Shown here: positions 26,042-34,244 of the stretch, piece after piece
How the letters are laid out: each line of letters starts with the position of its first letter
Position numbering within the stretch: the first letter of the stretch is position 1
Source of the DNA: JBCDAP01 sp038747915
GTDB lineage: Bacteria; Planctomycetota; Phycisphaerae; Phycisphaerales; UBA1924
Direction of reading: 5' to 3'
Assembly (NCBI GenBank): GCA_038747915.1
Contig: JBCDJJ010000007.1
Coordinates: 12,885 to 76,884, forward strand
DNA length: 64,000 nt
The notes under the pieces: generated by a model
Databases searched by the model: none
What the model saw: only the letters and a program-made list of their open reading frames with translations
What the model was told of the DNA's origin: nothing
Translations under genes and position numbers: made by a program

Positions 26042-26656
26042 GTGATCACACGCTCCGCCCGGTCTTTGACGGCCGCCGTGGCGGCCGGTGCGGCGGGTGC
26101 ATCCGCGGGGTGCCTCGGCACGCGCAACTTTGAGAACGAGAACGACCGGCTTCGCCGCGAGGTGGTGGAGGCCGGACAGACCATCGCGATGCTCGAAGGG
26201 CGACTCGCCGAGGCCGAATCGGCCCTTTCCGCGCTCGGATCAACCAAGGCCGGCATGGTCGATCCGAGGGCGGTGCCGCGTGTGGTGCGTCTCGACGTGT
26301 TGACCGCGGTTGAGCACGCGGACTCGACGGCGTTCGTGATCGCCCGCGTGCGGACGCTGGACGGGCGTGGACGGTTTGTGCAGGCGGTCGGTGATCTCAC
26401 GGTGCGTGTGATCGCCCTGCCGCCAACCGAGGGCGAGCCGCCCGTTGTGCTCGGTGAGCGGACGCTGTCACCATTCGACGTGCGCGATGCGTACCGCTCG
26501 AGCTTCACGGGCACGCACTACCGCGTGGAGATCCCAACAACTGGTCCACTCAAAAACCAAACAAATGTGTGCGTTGTCCAGTACGTCGATGGCCGCACTG
26601 GTGCGGTCGTGACCGTTCAAGACGCCTTGACGTCCGCCGATGGCCTCGGAAATTGA
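26042..26656 (+). CDS. Lipoprotein with coiled coil
   Basis: Encodes 204 residues from GTG 26042, with AGAGGG about 12 bases upstream; a TTG start overlapping clpP2 is less likely. A basic start and hydrophobic stretch lead to the lipobox ASAGC. Next come a helix with coiled-coil pattern (NENDRLRREVVEAGQTIAML through AESALSALG) and a beta-rich domain of ~130 residues (VVRLDVLTAVEHADSTAFVI, GTHYRVEIPT). It is probably anchored to a membrane facing the periplasm. I do not recognise the family. It may be co-transcribed with clpP2, 25 bases away. Confidence 0.7.
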   Translation: MITRSARSLTAAVAAGAAGASAGCLGTRNFENENDRLRREVVEAGQTIAMLEGRLAEAESALSALGSTKAGMVDPRAVPRVVRLDVLTAVEHADSTAFVIARVRTLDGRGRFVQAVGDLTVRVIALPPTEGEPPVVLGERTLSPFDVRDAYRSSFTGTHYRVEIPTTGPLKNQTNVCVVQYVDGRTGAVVTVQDALTSADGLGN

Positions 26657-26762
26657 CACGGGTGGTGAGCGAACACCGAAGGCAGTTTGCCGTATCAACG
26701 GTGCAGCATTCTCTCTCCTCTCTTCCCCAACGGTCGGTCGCCCATCCACGATCGACGTGACG

Positions 26763-26789
26763 ACGACCCCGCCCTCCCGGCGGGGTCGT
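26763..26789 (+). terminator. Strong hairpin after the coiled-coil lipoprotein gene
   Basis: A perfect 11-bp stem (ACGACCCCGCC with GGCGGGGTCGT) around a five-base loop, 107 bases after the lipoprotein stop and 12 bases before the next start codon. There is no T-run, so it may be a factor-dependent or attenuating structure. Confidence 0.5.
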
Positions 26790-26800
26790 ATGCTTGGCGG

Positions 26801-27028
26801 ATGCACGCGACCTTTTCTAGGACTCGAGCCCGATCGGGCGCCGTGATGGCAGCGGTGATCGGCATGACATGCGCTGCCGGATGCGCCGACCCCTTGCTGC
26901 CCTCCGATGGGCGTCGGAGCCAGTTCGACAACTACGACCAGAGCCGTGGCCAGTTCGAGCCACAATTTGTAGAGGATGAGTTTGGCCGTCGGGAGCCGAA
27001 CATCCGTGGTCGGCTCATGCCGCGATGA
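26801..27028 (+). CDS. Small lipoprotein, 75 residues
   Basis: ATG 26801, preceded by GGCGG. The signal peptide has basic residues (SRTRARSG), a hydrophobic core (VMAAVIGMT) and lipobox CAAGC at about residue 25. The mature part is only ~50 residues, polar and rich in Arg, Gln, Phe and Asp (FDNYDQSRGQFEPQFVEDEF), and looks unstructured. Function unknown. It follows another lipoprotein gene on the same strand, separated by a strong hairpin. Confidence 0.6.
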   Translation: MHATFSRTRARSGAVMAAVIGMTCAAGCADPLLPSDGRRSQFDNYDQSRGQFEPQFVEDEFGRREPNIRGRLMPR

Positions 27029-27168
27029 CGCCGAACCGATGACAAGCCCGTTGGAGCGAGCGATTCATCGCCTGCTGTGAAAGTTTCTTCGCGCGCCACG
27101 TCGATGGAGCGGTTAGCGTGGCCTTGTGTGGCGGCGCACGGACGGCTCGGCACACGCGGGACAACGGT

Positions 27169-27807
27169 ATGGGTACACCACCTTCGACAACCAAGCGCTC
27201 CTCGCGGGCGCCGATCGTGTGGGTGTCGTTGATCGCCTCGATGACGGGCGTCGGCGGGGTGCTGCACCTGCTCGCACCGGGGCAGAGCTCAGCGACGAGT
27301 TCACCACCGGCGGCCGCGGCGCTCATCGAGGAGACCGCCTCCCCGCTCGACCGCGCCGAAGCGACCCGGTGGGATGCCATCGTCATCCACGATTCGGGCA
27401 CGCCGATGGGCTCCGCCCAGACGCTCGCGGCCCGCGACACCGCCCGGGGCATCCGCGGGCTGGGGATGCATTTCGTTATCGGGAACGGTCAGGGCGCCGG
27501 CGATGGCGAGATCCAAGTGGGGTACCGGTGGGACGACCAACTCCCCGGCGCCCACACGGTCGGGACCGACGCTGATTTTTACAACCGTCGCGGCATCGGC
27601 ATCTGCCTGATTGGGGACGGCGAGCGGCGACCGTTTACCGACGCGCAGCTCGCGTCGCTTGCAGCACTGGTGCGCGAGCTCCGCGACCGGTGCGGCATCT
27701 CGGGCGAGTCGGTCGTGCTTCAACGCGAAATCGGGCCAACCGCGTCGCCGGGCCGGCTGTTTCCGGCGTCCCGATTCCGGGCACAGGTGGCGAGCGATCG
27801 CCCCTGA
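27169..27807 (+). CDS. PGRP/N-acetylmuramoyl-L-alanine amidase-like protein with lost zinc ligands
   Basis: Encodes 212 residues from ATG 27169. One membrane segment (VWVSLIASMTGVGGVLHLLA) anchors it with the domain outside. Residues ~65-200 have the amidase_2/PGRP fold: RWDAIVIHDSGTP (His74, first zinc ligand), GMHFVIGNG, GAHTVG and RRGIGICLIGDG. In the last motif the family's H-R-D...C/D-P-G reads QREIGPTASPG, so the second and third zinc ligands are Gln185 and Ser194. Only one of three ligands remains. It probably binds peptidoglycan without cutting it, or is inactive. Human non-amidase PGRPs also carry Ser at the third position. Confidence 0.8.
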   Translation: MGTPPSTTKRSSRAPIVWVSLIASMTGVGGVLHLLAPGQSSATSSPPAAAALIEETASPLDRAEATRWDAIVIHDSGTPMGSAQTLAARDTARGIRGLGMHFVIGNGQGAGDGEIQVGYRWDDQLPGAHTVGTDADFYNRRGIGICLIGDGERRPFTDAQLASLAALVRELRDRCGISGESVVLQREIGPTASPGRLFPASRFRAQVASDRP

Positions 27808-27967
27808 GGCGATGTCCGGTCCACATGCGCACACGGGTGAGCGATGCGAGCGCTCTTTCCGACGGGCGGTCATGCACCATCCACGCTAGGGTAAGCGGCT
27901 CGGCGATCGCCAGCGGGTTCACGAGCTCCGCCGGTGCTCTTGTTGGTGCGCTGTGCGCAGAGGCTAA

Positions 27968-28888
27968 GTGGTGACGCAGGAACACCCATTCAAGATGGCC
28001 CGACCGGGCACCAAGCTGGCAGGCTTTACCGTGCTCGCGGAGATCGGGCAGGGTGCGGCATCCCGCATCTACCTCGCCCAGGACCCCAAGACCAAGCAGG
28101 TCTGGGCCCTCAAACACGTCGAGAAGCACAACCCGAAGGATCAGCGGTTCCTCGACCAGGCGATGAACGAGTACGAGGTCGCCTCACGGGTCGAGAGCGA
28201 CTTCGTGCGGCAGATCAGCCGCGTCATCAAAGCGCGGGCGGGACTGCTCCAGATCAAGGAGCTGTTCCTGGTGATGGAGTACGTCGACGGCGCCCCGCTC
28301 GAATACCACCTGCCCGCGACGTTCGAGGAAGCGCTGAGCGTCTTCGTGCAGACGGCTCGCGGGCTGGCCGCGATCCATAAGGCCGGCTTCGTTCACGCGG
28401 ACATGAAGCCGAGCAACATCGTGGTGAGCGAGCAGCGCCGCGTGAAGGTCATTGATCTCGGCCAGGCGTGCCCCGTCGGGACGGTCAAGGAGCGCATCCA
28501 GGGGACACCCGACTACATCGCGCCGGAACAAGTCCACCGCCGCGAGATCACCGAGCAGACCGACGTGTACAACTTCGGCGCCACGATGTACTGGACGCTC
28601 ACGCAGCGGAACATCCCAACCGCCTTGGGCGACGCCGAGTCACTGGTGCAGAGCCTTGATGACACGTTCATCGAGCCTCCGACACCCGTGCATGAGCTCA
28701 ACCCGCGCTGCCCCGGTGCGCTGAGCGAGCTGATCAGCCACTGCGTGCAGGTGCGGGTGGAGGAGCGGCCGCCCGGCGCCATGCTCGAGGTCCACGAGCG
28801 GCTCAAAGGCATCCGTGCGGAGATGACGAACCGCTCGCCATCATCGGCAGGAATCGCCGCACCGAGTCGCTCCGAGGCCGACGCGTAG
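27968..28888 (+). CDS. Serine/threonine protein kinase, soluble
   Basis: Encodes 306 residues from GTG 27968, with AGAGG upstream; Met10 is an alternative. Hanks-type kinase elements are the Gly loop IGQGAASRIY, Lys49 in VWALKHV, HADMKPSN at 143-150 (Asp kept, Arg of HRD replaced by Ala), IDLGQA (DLG rather than DFG) and GTPDYIAPEQV. Catalytic Lys, both Asp and Asn are present, so activity is likely. It is a non-RD kinase and therefore may not need activation-loop phosphorylation. No membrane segment or sensor domain follows, only a short Ser-rich tail. The FHA protein at 17939 is a possible reader of its products, by inference only. Confidence 0.93.
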   Translation: MVTQEHPFKMARPGTKLAGFTVLAEIGQGAASRIYLAQDPKTKQVWALKHVEKHNPKDQRFLDQAMNEYEVASRVESDFVRQISRVIKARAGLLQIKELFLVMEYVDGAPLEYHLPATFEEALSVFVQTARGLAAIHKAGFVHADMKPSNIVVSEQRRVKVIDLGQACPVGTVKERIQGTPDYIAPEQVHRREITEQTDVYNFGATMYWTLTQRNIPTALGDAESLVQSLDDTFIEPPTPVHELNPRCPGALSELISHCVQVRVEERPPGAMLEVHERLKGIRAEMTNRSPSSAGIAAPSRSEADA

Positions 28889-29248
28889 CCGATCGGTCCG
28901 ACAAGAGGGTTTTCCCGGAGACCGAGTGCCCTGTGTTGGCCGGGATGGCTCAGATCGCGCCCGATGATCGTTGATTGTCCTTAGAATGTGATTCTTGTTG
29001 TGTCGCAATCGGCTCGCCCCTCCTGACCGAGTGGATACACAAGACCATAAAAACACGGAGTTTGTGTGCGATTGACCAAATCGAAATGTAGGATTTGGTT
29101 CTGTTTCTCATATTCTGGTCTCGACAGAGCGAGAACTTGGAGTAGTTTGTCTAGTTGTCTTGAAGCCGGGCCGACGAAGACACATCCGGCTCGTGGGCTG
29201 GTCACCTGAGCCGAGCACGTTCGCACCTCGCTCAAGGGGAGCACTGCC
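28889..29248. other. Intergenic region with inverted repeat, lower GC
   Basis: No coding frame is recognised. AT content rises from about 28970 to 29160. ACCAAATC (29075-29082) and GATTTGGT (29092-29099) form a perfect 8-bp inverted repeat with a 9-base gap, followed by TTCTGTTTCTC. It could end the kinase transcript or be an operator for the LuxR-type gene. The last ~40 bases may belong to that gene's coding region (see there). Confidence 0.45.
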
Positions 29249-29317
29249 ATCGAATACGCCACCGAACGAGCCGAATTCGCACCGAGGGAGATTGCCGATG
29301 CTGCGGTCGATGTTGTT

Positions 29318-30061
29318 GTGCAGCTCGCGACGATCGACGTGCCGGACGCGGATGCGTGGTGCGCGAGCGGTGCCCGCGCGATCGAGCAGGCCATCGACGG
29401 GCTGCCCGTCGGTGAGCACGGCCGTTGGTCCAGCATGCTCGGCGTGACCATCTGGGTCGAGCACGAGGCGGGCCCGCCCGACGATCGCTATATCGCACGC
29501 GGTGTGTGTTGCGACGAGATCTCAGCCGAGGTGGCGACCGACAGCTCGCTTCTCCGGGCTGTTCCGCTGCCGCGCGACGGGGGTGTGTTCGCGGGCGCGC
29601 GTGCCGGTCTCATCGCCGACAGCTCGTGGTCGCACTCGCCGCTCCGCTCGACCAGGCTCGCGGGCGGCATCCACGATGGTGCGGTTGCCACCTGTCAGGT
29701 GTCGCTCGGACCGACGAGCGGGCGGCTCAGCATCGCGGTCGATGCACTGCGCGACGAGATTCAGCCACCGCGTGCCACGGTCGAGTTGCTCCGCCGTGTG
29801 TGCCGCGGCGCGGCGCCCCTCTACGAGCATCGCTTCGTCAGGCCCATGGAAGCGCGGCAGGCGCTGCTCGGCCGGCTCAGCCCGACACAGCGCCGCATCG
29901 TCCCGATGCTCGTCGACGGGCTCAGTGAGCGTGAGATCGGTGAAGCCCTTGGGCGCTCGATGCACACGATCCACGATCACACCAAGACCATCTACCGCGA
30001 ACTCGGCGTGCATTCACGCCTCGAGCTGCGCGACCGGTGGATGGAGCACGGCGGCATCTGA
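29318..30061 (+). CDS. LuxR-type HTH transcriptional regulator
   Basis: Encodes 247 residues from GTG 29318. The C-terminal ~60 residues form the LuxR/NarL HTH: LSPTQRRIVPMLVDGLSERE, IGEALGRSMHTIHDHTKTIY and RELGVHSRLELRDRW. The N-terminal ~180 residues are an unrecognised sensor-like domain without a response-regulator Asp signature. The start is doubtful: there is no ribosome site before GTG 29318, and the same frame stays open and protein-like (EYATERAEFAPREIADAAVD) back to 29210 without ATG, GTG or TTG. AAGGGG at 29234-29239 stands 9 bases before an in-frame ATC at 29249, which could be an unusual start. Confidence 0.8.
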   Translation: MQLATIDVPDADAWCASGARAIEQAIDGLPVGEHGRWSSMLGVTIWVEHEAGPPDDRYIARGVCCDEISAEVATDSSLLRAVPLPRDGGVFAGARAGLIADSSWSHSPLRSTRLAGGIHDGAVATCQVSLGPTSGRLSIAVDALRDEIQPPRATVELLRRVCRGAAPLYEHRFVRPMEARQALLGRLSPTQRRIVPMLVDGLSEREIGEALGRSMHTIHDHTKTIYRELGVHSRLELRDRWMEHGGI

Positions 30062-30079
30062 GCAGGACGGCGAGGTGCC

Positions 30080-31087
30080 TCAGGCGAGCCGCTCGGCGTA
30101 CTCCACGGCGCCGTAGGTCACCACAATGTCCGCTCCGGCCCGCACGATCGCAGCGAGTGACTCGGCGTACGCGGCCTCCCACTCGATCCACCCCTGCGCC
30201 GCGGCCCCGCGGAGCATCGCGTACTCGCCGCTCACCTGATACGCCGCGACGGGAAGGTCGGTCCGGACGCGCACACGGGCGATGACATCGAGGTACCAGC
30301 CCGCGGGCTTGATCAGCAGGATGTCCGCCCCCTCGGACTCGTCGAGCGACGCCTCGACGAGCGCCTCGCGCGCATTCGATGGGTCCATCTGATAGGTCTT
30401 CTTGTCCGGTGGCACGCCCTCGAGATCGACCGGCGCCGAATCGAGGGCCTCCCGGAACGGGCCGTAGAGCGACGACGCGTACTTCGCTGCGTAGCTCATG
30501 ATCGCGACGGATGTGAATCCGGCGGCATCGAGCGCGCACCGGATCGCGGCCACCCGGCCATCCATCATGTCCGACGGCGCCACGACATCGGCTCCGGCAC
30601 GGGCCTGCGCCACCGCCATCTCGCTCAGCACGCGCACCGTCGCATCGTTGGCGACTTCACCATCGACCACGAGCCCGTCGTGACCGACACTCGAGTAGGG
30701 GTCGAGGGCCACATCGGTGATGACGCACGCGTGCGGCACCGCGCTCTTGATCTCGGCAGCGGCACGGCCGATGAGGTTGTCAACACGGAGGGCCTCTTCC
30801 GCGCCCGGTGACTTGCGTTCGTCCGCGACCACCGGGAAGAGTGCGAAGCTCGCCACCCCCGCTGCTACGCCGCGCCGTACCAGTGTGACCGCTCGATCGA
30901 CCGTGACCCGCTCCACGCCACCCATGGATTCGATCGGGTGCGACGCTGCCTCGCCCTCGATGAGAAAGATCGGTTGGACGAGCTGCGCCGGGGTCACACG
31001 TGTCTCGCGAACGAGCGCACGAAGAGCTTCACTCCGGCGGAGGCGCCTCGGGCGACGCGTGGACTTCGGCGGCGTGCGCCGGCTCAC
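30080..31087 (-). CDS. hemB: Delta-aminolevulinic acid dehydratase (porphobilinogen synthase)
   Basis: Encodes 335 residues. GTG 31087 overlaps the previous gene's TGA by four bases (GTGA). It joins two 5-aminolevulinates to porphobilinogen. Active-site lysines lie in MSYAAKYASSLYGPFR and DILLIKPAGWYLD. KKTYQMDPSNAREAL and FPVVADERKSP are also characteristic. The metal region reads DVALDPYSSVGHDGLV, with Asp in place of the zinc cysteines, so it belongs to the magnesium-type enzymes. Last gene of the tetrapyrrole cluster, although biochemically the second step. Confidence 0.97.
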   Translation of the reverse strand: MSRRTPPKSTRRPRRLRRSEALRALVRETRVTPAQLVQPIFLIEGEAASHPIESMGGVERVTVDRAVTLVRRGVAAGVASFALFPVVADERKSPGAEEALRVDNLIGRAAAEIKSAVPHACVITDVALDPYSSVGHDGLVVDGEVANDATVRVLSEMAVAQARAGADVVAPSDMMDGRVAAIRCALDAAGFTSVAIMSYAAKYASSLYGPFREALDSAPVDLEGVPPDKKTYQMDPSNAREALVEASLDESEGADILLIKPAGWYLDVIARVRVRTDLPVAAYQVSGEYAMLRGAAAQGWIEWEAAYAESLAAIVRAGADIVVTYGAVEYAERLA

Positions 31088-32574
31088 GCAGCGGCCTCTC
31101 GCGAGCGCATCGCGATGAGTGTTTCGACCAGGCCGGCGTCGCTGTGCGATTCCGCGGTCGCGGCGCACGCGATGCCGCACGCCGCGGCGCCCTGCGCGGT
31201 GGTCGGTCCGATCGCCACAAAGCGTGGTCCCTCGGTCGGTAAACCCGCCTCCGCCCACGACCGCGCCGCGGACGGGCTGGCGAGCAGCACCGCGTCGACG
31301 CCGCGCTCGATCTCACGGCGAGCATGCTCGGTCGGGTGAATGAAGGTTGTCTCGTAGACGGTCACCACATCGATCTCGAAGCCACACCCGCGGAGGCCAT
31401 CGGCGAGTTCGTCACGCGCGAGCGTTCCCGCTGCGAAGAGTACACGCCCGGGCGGCCCGGACCTCGCCATCGCCTCGATCAGTCCGCTCGCGCGGTGCAC
31501 ACCCGGCACCAGATCCACCATCAAGCCCGCGGCCTCGAACGCGGCCTGCGTCGTCGGACCGACCGCGGCGAGGCGCGCGCCGGCGAGTGCGCGCGCATCC
31601 AGCCGCGCAGCGCGCAGCGATCTCGCGAACGCTGCGGCACCGTGCCGCGAGGTCGCGACCACCCACGACGGGGCCGGCTCGAGCGCTCGACGCAGGCGCG
31701 CAGGGTCTGGGATGGCGTCGCGGATCTCGATCATCGGGCAGTCGATGACATCCGCGCCGAGCGCGCGGACACAGGCGTGCAGCTCCGCTGAGGCGGACCT
31801 CGGGCGTGTGACGACGACACGCACACCGGCGAGCGGTCCGCGCGACTCGCCGATGGCAGCGACTTCACCGATGACAACCACAGCGGGTGACTCGATCTCG
31901 GCGCGATCGGCGCGATCGGGCAGGGTCGCGAGCGTGCCGCGCACCGATCGCTCGCCGGGCAGGGTCGCCCGCTCGACGATCGCGGCCGGCGTGTCCGGTG
32001 CCCGACCGGCGCGGATCAACTCGTCGCAAACCTCGGCGAGCTCCGCGCGTCCCATTAACACCACGAGGGCATCCATTTGTGCGAACGCCGACCAGTCGTG
32101 CGTGTCGAACGCGGCGCTCGCACCGGTGCGCGCCGTGATGATGGCACACCCGCGCGCCAGGCCGCGGGCGGTAACGGGGATGCCGACCGATGCCGGACCC
32201 GCGATCGCGCTCGTCACGCCCGGCACGATCTCGCACGGCACGCCGGCACGCCGGCACGCCTCGGCCTCCTCCGATCCGCGGCCGAAGACAAACGGGTCGC
32301 CACCCTTGAGTCGAACAACGATCTCGCCCGCCAGCGCGCGTTCCACCAGCACCGCGTTGATCTGCTCCTGCGTGAGCGTGTGATCGTGCGGCGCCTTGCT
32401 CGCATCGATCCGCTCGGCGTCCGGCGGGATCTCCGCGAGCAGGCCATCGCCCACCAGGCGGTCGTGCACAACCACGGTCGCAGCACGGAGCAGCTCGTGG
32501 CCACGCCGCGTGATGAGGCCGGGATCACCGGGCCCCGCCCCGACGAGATAGACCGAGCCGGACCGCCACGTCAT
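31084..32574 (-). CDS. cobA-hemD: Fusion of uroporphyrinogen-III C-methyltransferase (CobA/SUMT) and uroporphyrinogen-III synthase (HemD)
   Basis: Encodes 496 residues from ATG 32574, sharing ATGA with the preceding stop. Residues 1-~245 are SUMT: VYLVGAGPGDPGLITRRG, VRLKGGDPFVFGRGSEEAEA, VPGVTSAIAGPASVGIPVTARG and VVLMGRAELAEV, which binds SAM and methylates uroporphyrinogen III twice to precorrin-2. Residues ~250-496 are HemD: LAGVRVVVTRPR, WVVATSRHGAAAF, LAAVGPTTQAAFEAAGL, VVTVYETTF, LLASPSAARSWAEAG and RFVAIGPTTA. HemD closes the hydroxymethylbilane ring. The order CobA-HemD joins the common branch and the siroheme branch in one protein. Confidence 0.96.
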   Translation of the reverse strand: MTWRSGSVYLVGAGPGDPGLITRRGHELLRAATVVVHDRLVGDGLLAEIPPDAERIDASKAPHDHTLTQEQINAVLVERALAGEIVVRLKGGDPFVFGRGSEEAEACRRAGVPCEIVPGVTSAIAGPASVGIPVTARGLARGCAIITARTGASAAFDTHDWSAFAQMDALVVLMGRAELAEVCDELIRAGRAPDTPAAIVERATLPGERSVRGTLATLPDRADRAEIESPAVVVIGEVAAIGESRGPLAGVRVVVTRPRSASAELHACVRALGADVIDCPMIEIRDAIPDPARLRRALEPAPSWVVATSRHGAAAFARSLRAARLDARALAGARLAAVGPTTQAAFEAAGLMVDLVPGVHRASGLIEAMARSGPPGRVLFAAGTLARDELADGLRGCGFEIDVVTVYETTFIHPTEHARREIERGVDAVLLASPSAARSWAEAGLPTEGPRFVAIGPTTAQGAAACGIACAATAESHSDAGLVETLIAMRSREAAA

Positions 32575-34244
32575 GCCAGGCTCCCCACACGGTGCGGGAT
32601 GGACGCGAGCGCCTCGCGAGCCAAGCGCTCGCCGAGATCGCATGCGTTCGGACCCTCGCCCGCCACATCGATGCACTGGCTCGCGTCGTTCGCGATCAGC
32701 CTGCCGCGAAGGCGGATGATCCCTCGAGCCGGATCAGTTTCCGCGATCGCGGCGGCCGACCACCCGGTGAGGGCGCACGAGGTGCGCGCGAACGCGAGTT
32801 CGGCCTCGACCGCCGAACGCGTGTTCTGATCGTCGACCCGCATCACGCACTCGCTCGTCGGGTGGTCGCCTGCGCGGATCTGCAGCGCGATCGCGCCCTG
32901 CCCGGCAGCTGGCATGAACTGCTCGGTGGGCCAGGCTTCGGCGATCTCGCCGGCAAGGCCGAGGCGTTCAAGCCCCGCGACCGCAAGAATCGTCGCATCA
33001 AACCGGCCCTCGCGTACCTGCGCCACGCGCTGCTCGACGTTCCCGCGGATCGGCTCGCACCGCAGATCGGGGCGAACACGCAGGAGCTGCGCCCGCCGCT
33101 TGGCTCCGCTCGTACCGACGACCGCCCCCGCGGGCAGATCGCCGAGCGTGGCTCCGCGATGCGAGACGAGCGCTTCCTCCACCGCCCCGCGTGGCAGACA
33201 CGCGGCGATCACGACATCGGTGCGCACGCCGAGCGAGAGATCCTTGGCGCTGTGCTGCACGACATCGATGCGCCCCTCGAGCAGGGCCTGCTCGAGCTCG
33301 CGTGTGAACAGATCATCGGCATCGAACGCCTCAATCGGCTTCTGCTTGTCGAGATCGCCGAAGGTGTCAAGCGCGATGGTGTCGCACCGCGCACCGGTCG
33401 ACTCGATGGCCTCGGCAACGGCCCGTGCCTGCACCATCGCGAGCCGGCTTTTCCGCGTGCCGAGGCGCACCGTGCGGTGCGCCTCACCATCGATCACCAG
33501 CGCCGCGATCAGACCCGGCAGCATCGGTTCGGAGAGCACCGCCCGCTCGATCAGCACGCGGTGATCGCCACGATCGAAGACCACCGGCGCCTCACGATCG
33601 TCGACCTCCAGGCCGAGCCGCGAGCGCACATCGTCGAACTCGTGCCCGGCCCCGCCGAGCAGCCACGGCACGACCAGTGTGTCGCGCTTCAAGTCCGGCG
33701 CGAGGTCTTCGAGAAGCGGATCCTGGTCGAGATACGCGTCGTGGACGGTCGCTCCAGGCATCGCCTGCGTGAGTAAGTAGCTCAGACCCTTGGTCGTGGC
33801 AGCGCTCGCACGGGTGCGGCGCGTGCCGTGGCCGACCACGACCACATCGAGCGATGTCTCGTCGAAACCCGCTTCGCGGGCAGCATCGCGGATGCGCGCG
33901 CACACACGCTCCAACAAGGGCCGCTGAAGACCGATGGGCGTGGTGATGCGGATATCGGTGCGCTCGAACGCCGCGTTCTCTTGCAGGGCAGCGGGCAGCA
34001 CCGTCGAGGCGAAGTATCCGCGCGAGAGCATGACCGGCACGACGGTCACACGTTGAGCTTCGATCTGGTCGAGCACGGCTGAGAAGTGCGGCTCGCCGAG
34101 GTTGAACGCGACCACCACATCGATCGAAACACCGCGCGCACCGAACTCGTGGCGAACACGTTCGCCGAGCGCGCGCACCGCATCGTTCGCCCGCGATCCT
34201 TCGCCGCCGCCGTGCGCCGCGAGTACCACCGTGTGCTCGCTCAC
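32571..34244 (-). CDS. cbiX-hemC: Fusion of CbiX/SirB-type chelatase and porphobilinogen deaminase (HemC)
   Basis: Encodes 557 residues; GTG 34244 overlaps hemA's stop (GTGA). Residues 1-~250 form a two-repeat CbiX-type chelatase with metal-site histidines in VVLAAHGGGEGSRAND and VVVVGHGTRR. It would insert iron into sirohydrochlorin to make siroheme (or cobalt). Residues ~258-557 are HemC: VRLGTRKSRLAMVQARAVAE, DVVQHSAKDLSLG (catalytic Asp), GTSGAKRRAQLLRVRPDL, RGNVEQRVAQVREGRFDATI, FMPAAGQGAIALQIR, and Cys in FARTSCALTGWS for the dipyrromethane cofactor. The enzyme makes hydroxymethylbilane. A chelatase fused ahead of HemC is unusual. Confidence 0.93.
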   Translation of the reverse strand: MSEHTVVLAAHGGGEGSRANDAVRALGERVRHEFGARGVSIDVVVAFNLGEPHFSAVLDQIEAQRVTVVPVMLSRGYFASTVLPAALQENAAFERTDIRITTPIGLQRPLLERVCARIRDAAREAGFDETSLDVVVVGHGTRRTRASAATTKGLSYLLTQAMPGATVHDAYLDQDPLLEDLAPDLKRDTLVVPWLLGGAGHEFDDVRSRLGLEVDDREAPVVFDRGDHRVLIERAVLSEPMLPGLIAALVIDGEAHRTVRLGTRKSRLAMVQARAVAEAIESTGARCDTIALDTFGDLDKQKPIEAFDADDLFTRELEQALLEGRIDVVQHSAKDLSLGVRTDVVIAACLPRGAVEEALVSHRGATLGDLPAGAVVGTSGAKRRAQLLRVRPDLRCEPIRGNVEQRVAQVREGRFDATILAVAGLERLGLAGEIAEAWPTEQFMPAAGQGAIALQIRAGDHPTSECVMRVDDQNTRSAVEAELAFARTSCALTGWSAAAIAETDPARGIIRLRGRLIANDASQCIDVAGEGPNACDLGERLAREALASIPHRVGSLA

